Source: Corallochytrium limacisporum
Lineage: Eukaryota > Opisthokonta
Assembly: GCA_002811645.1 (NCBI GenBank)
Contig: PDIP01000054.1
Location: 73,136 to 123,793, forward strand
DNA length: 50,658 nt
Reading direction: 5' to 3'
Made by a program: the position numbers and the translations under genes. Of this stretch, positions 9,339-17,415 are shown in pieces. The notes below the pieces were generated by a model. That model searched no databases. It had not been told where the DNA came from and saw nothing but the letters and a program-made list of their open reading frames with translations. The first letter of the stretch is position 1; the number at the start of each line of letters is the position of its first letter.

Positions 9339-11924
9339 TCACTTACCCCATTCTCGACGCAACTTCATGCGCGCTTCGTAGTCCCGGGCACCGGCTTCAA
9401 CAGACATGGGCGTGTACCGAGTGGCCAGATTGCTGAAGAAACGGAGCTGGCTGTCCCGTACGTCCTCCGGGAAATACCAGACATGATACCACAGCGTGCC
9501 CTGGGCCAGGGCCATTAGCACTTCCGTGGTACCGACAGGGAATCGTTTGTATCCAGCTCGGTGCAGCAAAATCTTGGCCAAGGTCGCCAAAGCGTTGATG
9601 GCAGCGTAGAATTGAATGTCCCTCTGCCGCCAGACACTGCTCGCAGCAAAGGCGGCCAGGCCAGCACTGGCGGCAAACGCCGTCTGGGTCAGGGCCTCTG
9701 CACCACTGCGCCTGCGGTTCAGCAGGGCTGTGATCAGCGGACCACCAGCACTCAGGAGGAATACGAAGACAGCCGGCCGGATGTTATCAATGCGCAGAAT
9801 GGCTTGGAGAATTCGCTGAAGTGTGCTTTCGCCGCCTCCAGACCTCTTCATGCCAAGCGCCCTATAGACAAGATGTTCAATCTTGTACCCAGACTGAGTG
9901 GATGACACCGCATCGACGGCGTCCTCCCCGGCCTCTAGACTGCTATCATCCACCACATCCGCGTCCTCCTCCCCGGCCATGACGCCAAGGCGCGGCCCTT
10001 TGCCGACTAGCGGAGTCCGTAGTCCCGCGGCTGGTCCGGTTGGGCTCACAATCGGTTCGCGCGCCGACTCAAAGCTCTGGTCATGATCACGACCGCGATT
10101 GCCAAAGGTTGATTGGTGCTGGCTCGTGTTGAGCATGTTGGAAGTATTCACGTTGCTGTCGCCAGCCAGTGGACCGTCTGTAATGGCACTGTTGTCCAGT
10201 AGAGGATTTCGTCTGAATCCGCCTATCTTCTTGCTCCGCTTACGCCGATTATAAACCAGGGCTATTAAAATACCGTAGGCCACTCGCACCGCCAGCATTG
10301 CAGCCGCTGTCCGTCCCGCTCGCTTCAGAATGGTAGACCGCGCAGTCGCCGCAGAGCCCGGCTGTGTTAATTTCATTGGATCCTGCCCGTACAACAAGCC
10401 CAGAGCAAACTGAGGCAGGCCGCGCAGCGTGTCAATCTTTGACTTGTCCCCGGATACCCACAGCGCCGACAGCGCAGCCCATGCACCCGCGAACATGAGT
10501 TCTGGTGCGTGCGGCACCCTGGGCAGCCAGCCAATCCGTACCAAGTGAGAGAACCACATGTCTAAACTGTTGTTCCACATGTACAGAGACAGGGCCTCCT
10601 TGCGTTGCGCGGTCTCCACAGTGCTGGCTGCCAGACTGGAAATAAAGCCTGCGGCAAACTCAGATTGGAGATGATGTTTACCCAGGGTACTCCGCAGCGC
10701 ACACCGAGCTGCGCCATGACCCACAGAACTGATAGTCAGGAACAAACCGCTGCGCATGATCTTCGGGATAATCTGCCGCAGCGTGGTGATGGGTTGGCGA
10801 AAGACTTCACCGTTGAGGATCTTTGGGCCGAGGAAGACCACTGTGTAGACCCTGCAGAATTGCGGATACATGGCCACTGCAACCTTGAGCCAGTACGTGC
10901 GGCAGTCAGTGAGGCCAGTGTAAGGGTGGAAGAAGTCGCTGCATGATTCCTCGGTGATTCGGTCACCAATGTGTGGAGGTGGGTCGATGCCGGGGATGCG
11001 GAATGGATCGTGGATTCGCAAGGCAGAGACGTCATCGTTGTCTTCAATGTAGTCGTTATCATCACCGTCTTCGTGACGGTCCTTCCGATGATGGGGACGT
11101 GGATGTTTCAAGTCCTTTGACTTCAGCTTGCCCGTAGCCCCGCGCTTCCGTGGAGATGCATCTGCACTCTGATGCTTGCTTCCCTGTTGCGACTTCTTCG
11201 GTGAAGTTGTTTTGTTGTGCTTGCGGGGGGAAGGTAGCTTGCCGTTCTCGGGAGGGTTGTCGTTTTCATTGCCGTTCTCGTCCTTCCAGGTGAATTGAAT
11301 GGCGTTTTCGCTAGTGTTAGTCGCGACGCTTTCCCGCAAAAATGTGGATCCACCGATTGGTAGGATACCCGGTGCTTCATCCGAGACGTTCGACTCCAGC
11401 CGCTTGCGCGGTCTGACGGCCATGGCATCCTCCGTTGATTGGATACTTGTCCGCGATTGGCTGCGGCGCCGACTACGTGGTTGGTGACGGGGCTGACTGG
11501 TTACACTCCCTGGCGTAGCGGCCACAGTAGCAGTGTCAGTAGCCCGTTTTGGAGACAGTGCATGAAGCAAATCAGCGGAGAAGCTCGAGACCGTGGGCGT
11601 GGCCGTACCGACAGAGCCGGCAATTCCTGTGGCCGACACAGAGCTCTGGTTCAAATAGCTGCCGGCACTGGCTTTCCGATGTCGTGGAATTCCATGGCGA
11701 CGAGGAGCCGCCGACATGGGATCGATGAGTCCCTCATGACTGGCATTCAGAGGGGTCTGTCCCGGATGGTCCACCATGGCGAGCCTGTTTGCGAAAGGTC
11801 CACTCGAGTCCTTCCTCCCTGACCACACGCGTTTCCGTTCCGATCCAGTGCGTGGTGATGCAAAGTTACCCGACTTGGGCGTCCTTGCTTCTGTATTAGT
11901 GTTCAGCCTCTTCAGGTCACTCAT
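9339..11924 (-). CDS. TMEM135-like multi-pass membrane protein
   Basis: 861 residues from the ATG at 11924. The frame continues upstream to 12044 but only from a GTG, so the shorter start is preferred. The first 320 residues look disordered: Ser/Pro/Arg-rich with many SPRK or SPKK motifs. A Cys/His motif then follows at about 328-341 (CSDFFHPYTGLTDC), like the Cys-rich N-terminal domain of TMEM135. Several hydrophobic helices and a GFISSLAASTVETAQRKEALSLYMWNNSLD segment (quoted in part) match the family's repeated region. TMEM135 acts in mitochondrial and peroxisomal dynamics and lipid metabolism. A second acidic loop (about 650-690) precedes the C-terminal membrane block. The family call is by motif only. 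Confidence 0.65.
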   Translation of the reverse strand: MSDLKRLNTNTEARTPKSGNFASPRTGSERKRVWSGRKDSSGPFANRLAMVDHPGQTPLNASHEGLIDPMSAAPRRHGIPRHRKASAGSYLNQSSVSATGIAGSVGTATPTVSSFSADLLHALSPKRATDTATVAATPGSVTSQPRHQPRSRRRSQSRTSIQSTEDAMAVRPRKRLESNVSDEAPGILPIGGSTFLRESVATNTSENAIQFTWKDENGNENDNPPENGKLPSPRKHNKTTSPKKSQQGSKHQSADASPRKRGATGKLKSKDLKHPRPHHRKDRHEDGDDNDYIEDNDDVSALRIHDPFRIPGIDPPPHIGDRITEESCSDFFHPYTGLTDCRTYWLKVAVAMYPQFCRVYTVVFLGPKILNGEVFRQPITTLRQIIPKIMRSGLFLTISSVGHGAARCALRSTLGKHHLQSEFAAGFISSLAASTVETAQRKEALSLYMWNNSLDMWFSHLVRIGWLPRVPHAPELMFAGAWAALSALWVSGDKSKIDTLRGLPQFALGLLYGQDPMKLTQPGSAATARSTILKRAGRTAAAMLAVRVAYGILIALVYNRRKRSKKIGGFRRNPLLDNSAITDGPLAGDSNVNTSNMLNTSQHQSTFGNRGRDHDQSFESAREPIVSPTGPAAGLRTPLVGKGPRLGVMAGEEDADVVDDSSLEAGEDAVDAVSSTQSGYKIEHLVYRALGMKRSGGGESTLQRILQAILRIDNIRPAVFVFLLSAGGPLITALLNRRRSGAEALTQTAFAASAGLAAFAASSVWRQRDIQFYAAINALATLAKILLHRAGYKRFPVGTTEVLMALAQGTLWYHVWYFPEDVRDSQLRFFSNLATRYTPMSVEAGARDYEARMKLRREWGK

Positions 11925-12587
11925 TGGGCCCGATAAGTGTTGGCAACCCGAATGTTTTGGCCGCAATACTCGTGCAAGAGTTTCTTGAGCGCTGAATACC
12001 ACGGCCCTGTTGGATTCGACAAACCTTGTGTAGGTTGCATGCACTTGATTACATGCGGTATCATATGTTCAGTTCATAGAAAAAATGCCTACCCCACGTA
12101 CACGTAACGCAGGCACCACGGCGTTTGCCTGTCATGCGCGATACACTTTGCGGTCCCCCTGGGACTCCTTGCGGGAGTCCCGTACCCGCTGCAAGCGCGC
12201 TGGAAGTGGGTGACTGCTGAACAACAGTACCACTGGGCCCTTCCCTCTCCTCACAACCCAACAAGCGAGAAAGGGCAAAGAGTGAAAAAAAACGGAGGGG
12301 GAGGGGAGGACGAGAGAGAAAGGAAACCCCGTGCAAAACACAGAAACGGGTGGGCCTCAAGCCGCACCCAGCGAGAGAGCCTTTGGGGAGGGGGGGGGTT
12401 TTTGGGAGGGGAGGGTGGGCCCGGAACGGGAAAAGAAAAGAGAGACCCCCGAAAGAAAAAGAAACAAAAAAAAAGGAGAGATGAGAGAGGCAGAGATGAG
12501 ATCCCTCTCCCCCTCCCCGTCTCCCTTTTGGTCGTTTCAAAATTCTTACTAAACCCCAAAACCCCCAACTGAGCGTGCCAGTCAGTC

Positions 12588-12612
12588 AGCCAGCCAGCCA
12601 GCCAGCCAGCCA
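12588..12612. repeat. (CCAG)n tetranucleotide tract
   Basis: About six tandem copies of a four-base unit with slight edge divergence. Confidence 0.85.
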
Positions 12613-13786
12613 ACAAAAGCAGGACGAAGAGTGATGTGGAGCCCGGGACAGTGAACCCTCCCCCCGGGGACCGCAGGTAACCCCGTCCCCTTCTCCCTGC
12701 CGGGGGCTGCAATCCAGGATAATCGACGAGGCCTGCTCATACCTACGGAACCGGAATTTTCTTCGCTGCAGAAGTCCTGTGCGCAAATACCCACTGCGAA
12801 GTTTTACAATTCGGAAAAACAGGGCCAGGGCCCCGGTGGGGTGCAAGAGAGAAAAAAAAAGGACAAGTGCGAGAGGGCGGGCTGAGCCAGAGCAAAGGGA
12901 AAAAAAAAAGAGAAACCCACGAGAGAACGGGATCCTAACCTAAGCACAGCACCACCAGCACTGGGCAAAAAGTCAAATGGGCACAACACAGCTGCACTTC
13001 ACCACCTCTCTCTCCCCCCCCCACCCTGGTCCTTCCCTTGCCTAATCCCCCACCGATCGTTCCGTCCAAGAATAACACACGCACGGCCCAAGAGCGCAGG
13101 GGCGGTGGTGGTGCATGGGGACACCAAACCGAGAACAGCAATCAAACTCGTCAAAACGTCCACCGGATCACCATGGACAGGCGGCTCAGCATGGAACTAG
13201 CGAATCTCTGTGCTGACCTGGAAGAATGTGTATATGTGTGTGTGTGTAAGTCAGATAGTCTGTTAGCATGGCAGACATCGTCGTGGACTGGACACCAAAT
13301 GGATGAGATCTATGAATTACATGTGATATCGAACACCATGTTTTTTCTACGGTGCTCCGCAGCAACTGTTCGTGCTCTGTTTCCCTGGATAGAGACAAAT
13401 GCCACACCTCCACATCACTGGTCTTTCGTCAAATGTGGTCGCGGTTCCATCATCTCTCTCCCCGAAGACAAACTGCAGGAGAATCGAACGAAACAGACCG
13501 TCTAACGGTCACTTTAACGCAACAACGAAGAAAATGGACATCAGCGGACACGGAGAGTTTGAGAAAGAATGCGCATGGTGGTCGTGCGCGTTGAATCTGG
13601 AAGCTTCCGTCTTCCCGTTATCACCATCCAGCATCAAACCAAGAAACCATAAAGCCCATCCAAAATGCAAAATACCCAATGAGACACGTACCTAAACACA
13701 CCTCGGTCTGGCCATGGGGTTTCCCACCACGGGTGTGTACCCAATTGCCACCACCGTTCCCTCTGCATCATTGTTCTGGCCGAGTG

Positions 13787-13811
13787 TGTGTGTGTGTGTG
13801 TGTGTGTGTGA
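13787..13811. repeat. (TG)n microsatellite
   Basis: Perfect TG dinucleotide tract shortly before the assembly gap. Confidence 0.9.
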
Positions 13812-13899
13812 GCGAGTAGCGGGTTGCGGGCTGTAAGAATCGGGTGGCTAAAAATACATTCCCGTCCCCGTGCCTGGACTCTTCCACCGTCTCCCCCCC

Positions 13900-14052
13900 N
13901 NNNNNNNNNNNNNNNNNNNNNNNNNNNNNNNNNNNNNNNNNNNNNNNNNNNNNNNNNNNNNNNNNNNNNNNNNNNNNNNNNNNNNNNNNNNNNNNNNNNN
14001 NNNNNNNNNNNNNNNNNNNNNNNNNNNNNNNNNNNNNNNNNNNNNNNNNNNN
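13900..14052. other. Assembly gap (153 N)
   Basis: The Ns are flanked by a C7 run on the left and a C15 run on the right, so assembly probably failed inside a C-rich tract. Reading frames spanning it have no meaning. Confidence 0.99.
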
Positions 14053-14301
14053 CCCCCCCCCCCCCCCTGCCGTTCTACTACCACAGGAACCATGGGGGAA
14101 TTCAGCGGAAATTCAGCCGGGCAAATGCCTGACGGTTTTGAAATCATTGCAGGACTCGCGAGTCCTCCTCCACCTCACCTTGGAACCACCCACCAGGCAG
14201 GAGACTGGGACAGCGGGCAGACTTGCCCTGGTTTTCTCTCTTTTGGGATCTTTTTTTGCTTTCAGTGTTTTTTGGGGGTGAGAGAGGAGCGAGCAAATGA
14301 A

Positions 14302-14319
14302 CCCCCCCCCCGGGGGGGG
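14302..14319. repeat. C10G8 palindromic run
   Basis: Ten C directly followed by eight G. Confidence 0.9.
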
Positions 14320-14831
14320 CCTGGGGAGGAAATAGGCCCCAAAACAATCACAAACTAAATCAGAAATCAAAAGGAGGCCCCCCCCAACCAGCGATAAACT
14401 TTCCTTTTGGGGGGGTTGCCGGCCACCATTCTGCCAAAGGGGAAGAAAGTCCAAAACCGCTCCTTACTTTCCCCTAACCTGGCCCGTCCGTTCCCTTTTG
14501 GCGGTGTATTGTAGATTTTTTTGAAATACGGTCCGGTACTTGGGCCATATTGAAAGGGGTTCCATTTTTGACCAACCTCCAGGCTCTCCAACCTGGGAGA
14601 CGAAGGCACCCCCCCCCTTCCCCGGGCCTCCCATGGAAAAGGTAGAAGAAGCAAAGCCAGACCCCGGGAGAACGAAACACCCAAAAAAAAAATAAGGAAT
14701 GGTTGGAGACCAAGAAGTTCCCGCCACTTTTTTCCATGAAGGTTTTCCTTCCCCTTCTTTTCTCTTTTTCTTTGTTGCTTTTATTTTCTTTCGCTTGTCT
14801 AATAAAACAGACGCAGGCAATGAACACAAAA

Positions 14832-14852
14832 CCCCCCCCCCCCCCGGGGGGG
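14832..14852. repeat. C14G7 palindromic run
   Basis: Fourteen C directly followed by seven G. Confidence 0.9.
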
Positions 14853-15687
14853 CCGTTCCGTCCGAACGCAGTGGAGGCCCGTCGCCGCCCCCCCCCTTCC
14901 CCAGGGACAGGGCTCTCCCCCTTTTTTTCTTTTTTCCGTGCTTTAGTATCGAATTTGTATGGGATGGATTTCAAGGAGAACCACCGAGAGCGCCGAGGCC
15001 CGGTTACAGCTCCGAAAACGAGAAAGAAAAATTGGAAAATTTCTGGGACGGTAACCATCGCCAGAGAACGAACGGTGGAAAAGGGAGGCCCCCCCTCCCC
15101 TCTGCGGCACAGGCGGGGAAGTGGGGCGGGAGACCTCGAATTGAACCGCCCCGTTCTTGAATCAATTTTCCGTCGGTTGGATAAAGAGATCCATTGTTTC
15201 GCTATTGGTCCGACGCCCTGTGTTGGGCCCCGAGTCTCCCAAATGTTGTCTGTGTGCGTGCGTCGGGGGCGGGTCGCCGGTTTTAGTTTTTATCGCCGGG
15301 TGGGTCCCGTGGCTACGGGCCCAAACCCCCACCCCGCGGGGCCCGCGCGGGGTAGGTGGCTCTCATTCATTTTTGATTCATCAACCAATGGACAACATAC
15401 ACATGCATCATTAGGAATATACGCACACCATTGACATACACATCTAAAGCTGAAAACCTTATACCCGGCTGCTTGCGCACCCAGAAAGACAAAGACAAAA
15501 AACTTTGGAGGGTTCATGTTGACAACGGGCCGCTGGTTGGACAGTTTGTGTGTCCAAGACGAAAGGTATGTAAAGATCGGCAGAAATACTGACACTAAAG
15601 GAGCACAGAAGTTTACATTTTGAAAGGAAACAACCTCTTCTGTATATCACGGGATCATAAACGTGGAAAACAGTATACGCACACAAA

Positions 15688-17031
15688 ATGAGTCTCAAAC
15701 TCATGCAAGATTTCTTTCCGGGGCTATTCTGGCTGGTAGACCAGACGGTTCCGGACGTCATTGACATGGTCTACCCCTCGTATCTGCCAGCAGAGTGCAG
15801 AACCGTGGCCCCAACAGCCCCCACCCCGGCTCTCCTTGAGCCCGTGTCAATGGGCAAGTCGGTCATGAAGTGGCCAACCTTGGCCCCTGTGGCAGCCCTG
15901 GGCATTCTGGTGGGCTTCCTGGGTGCCTTTGTGATCGTGAGCCAGCTGCAGGACGGCAAGGTCTCGGGACCTCGCTACTTCAGCTACGGCCTTTCTTTCT
16001 TCTTCTTTGGCTGCATGAATTTGGTCGCCATTTTCTTTCACTGCTTCCTCGATAAGGGCGAACCGGGTTGGGATGAGCTCTACGCCCTTGACGTTGGTTT
16101 CACGTCGGTGGCGAGTCTGTCCTTGATTGCAGGGGCCCTTTGCGACGCCGGCTACTTGGATGACACCAAGGACGACGTCCGCATACCCCTGATGATCGCC
16201 TATCCCAGCGTCTTGCTGACTGCCTATTTGGGTCAGATCAACGACATCTGGTTCGTCGCTGAGTTTCTGTACCTGGACGTCTCTTGCCTGGCCGCAATCG
16301 CCGTCATGTCTCTGATCGTACAGCGCACCTATGCTCTGACCGGAGACTTTCCTCCCGGTTGGGAGGGACTGGCTTTTGCTTCTGCCGCCGCAGGTGCCTT
16401 CATGCTCGCGCCTGTGGACGGTTTGCTCTGTGAGTTCCTCGGACCGAACTTTACGGTCGTCATCTGGGTCTTCCTTGGCTGTGATCTCGCCTATGTCGGA
16501 CTATTTGTGTATCTGACCGCATCTGAAGGAAAGATTCCTCTGGGTGCCTCCAAGAAGAAGGCCAGCGCTCGTGCCTCTAAGGCAGCCAGTGCTGCGGCCA
16601 AGGCTGCGTCCAAGCCTCGCGGCAAACCCGGTCCCAAGCCCGGCTCCCGCAAGAGCTCCGCCAAGTCTTCGGCGAAGAGCAGCGGCAAGTCCTCCACCAA
16701 ATCTGCTGCGTCTACTCCGAAGCCTCGCGGCCGTCCCGCCGGTTCAAAGAACAAGACTCCGGCCAAGAGCAGCTCCAAAAAGACTCCGGCCAAGAGCAGC
16801 GCCAAGAAGACTCCGGCCAAGTCCAGCGCAAAAAAGACTCCAGCCAAATCCAGCGCCAAGAAGACTTCGGCCAAGGCCACGCCAAAATCTCGGGCGTCAG
16901 CAAAGAAGCCCGCCTCCAAGAGCAGCGCCAAGTCCACGCCCAAGGCGACCGGCGGACGCAAGCGCAGCGCTAAGGACCTCGTCAGCCCGCCTGTACTGCG
17001 GTCGGCCAGCAAGTCTCGCGGTCGTAAGTAA
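15688..17031 (+). CDS. Seven-segment membrane protein with histone H1-like, AT-hook tail
   Basis: 447 residues in one open frame. The first 280 form a membrane domain with about seven hydrophobic segments (roughly 65-86, 96-120, 135-155, 166-183, 188-211, 226-246, 254-277). I do not recognise its family. Residues 286-447 are a Lys/Ala/Ser/Pro tail like a histone H1 C-terminus. It has five nine-residue KTPAKSSxK-type repeats (356-400) and two AT-hook-like cores (PRGKPG near 309; PRGRPAGSKNK near 346). The ATG at 15688 is the first in frame. Topology is unpredicted, but a DNA-binding tail on a membrane core suggests an inner nuclear membrane chromatin tether, functionally like lamin B receptor with the order reversed. 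That role is inference. It converges with gamma-adaptin. Confidence 0.85.
   Translation: MSLKLMQDFFPGLFWLVDQTVPDVIDMVYPSYLPAECRTVAPTAPTPALLEPVSMGKSVMKWPTLAPVAALGILVGFLGAFVIVSQLQDGKVSGPRYFSYGLSFFFFGCMNLVAIFFHCFLDKGEPGWDELYALDVGFTSVASLSLIAGALCDAGYLDDTKDDVRIPLMIAYPSVLLTAYLGQINDIWFVAEFLYLDVSCLAAIAVMSLIVQRTYALTGDFPPGWEGLAFASAAAGAFMLAPVDGLLCEFLGPNFTVVIWVFLGCDLAYVGLFVYLTASEGKIPLGASKKKASARASKAASAAAKAASKPRGKPGPKPGSRKSSAKSSAKSSGKSSTKSAASTPKPRGRPAGSKNKTPAKSSSKKTPAKSSAKKTPAKSSAKKTPAKSSAKKTSAKATPKSRASAKKPASKSSAKSTPKATGGRKRSAKDLVSPPVLRSASKSRGRK
16753..16887 (+). repeat. 27-base tandem coding repeat (five units)
   Basis: Five units encode KTPAKSSxK-type nonapeptides in the H1-like tail. The last unit is diverged (KTSAKATPK). 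The pattern fits expansion by tandem duplication. Confidence 0.85.
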
Positions 17032-17415
17032 AACTCTTCTGCGGCAGTAATCAAAGAAACAAATCACAAATTTCATCGCACACCTACCCCACACAAAAAC
17101 ACATACTTCATCCCTTATCTGCAAACTCGCACACATCACGCACTCCTCGCACACTTTTTCTAACACGGCTAAAAGCAAATTACACAGAGAGATACTCTAT
17201 ATGGCCCTGGTCACTCCGCCCGCAGGCGTGCCGTTCTCATCGTGTTGATCATGGCGAAGGAAGCGCACTGCCCACAAACATAATTCAGAAAATTAAAATA
17301 AATGGAACAAGTCTCATGTAATTTATAGTCTAAAGTCCGCTTTCTTCGTGAATTTTCGTGTTTCGTCCTCTCGGAGACACTGTTGAAGCGGTGCGTTGCT
17401 GCTGGGCCGAAGATA
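17032..17415. other. Convergent 3' spacer
   Basis: 384 bases between two stop codons. A plus-strand AATAAA at 17297-17302 could serve as the poly(A) signal of the upstream gene. Nothing else is recognised. Confidence 0.5.

Larger units (their letters stand above)
11925..15687. other. Largest divergent spacer, GC-rich island with gap
   Basis: 3.8 kb between two divergent gene starts. It contains purine-rich blocks (about 12270-12330 and 12424-12510), a CCAG tetranucleotide tract (about 12588-12612), a TG tract (13787-13811), an N gap, CnGn palindromes at 14302-14319 and 14832-14852, and many C and G runs. ORFs here are short, mutually overlapping and low-complexity. No gene is supported. Confidence 0.6.

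Noticed and set aside
13824-14358. ORFs spanning the N gap
   Set aside because: They read through undetermined bases, so the frame is meaningless.
16491-17054. 187-codon ORF opposite the H1-like tail
   Set aside because: It is the complement of the Lys/Ala/Ser repeats, giving Leu/Ala/Glu-rich sequence. It is a codon-bias shadow of the plus-strand gene.
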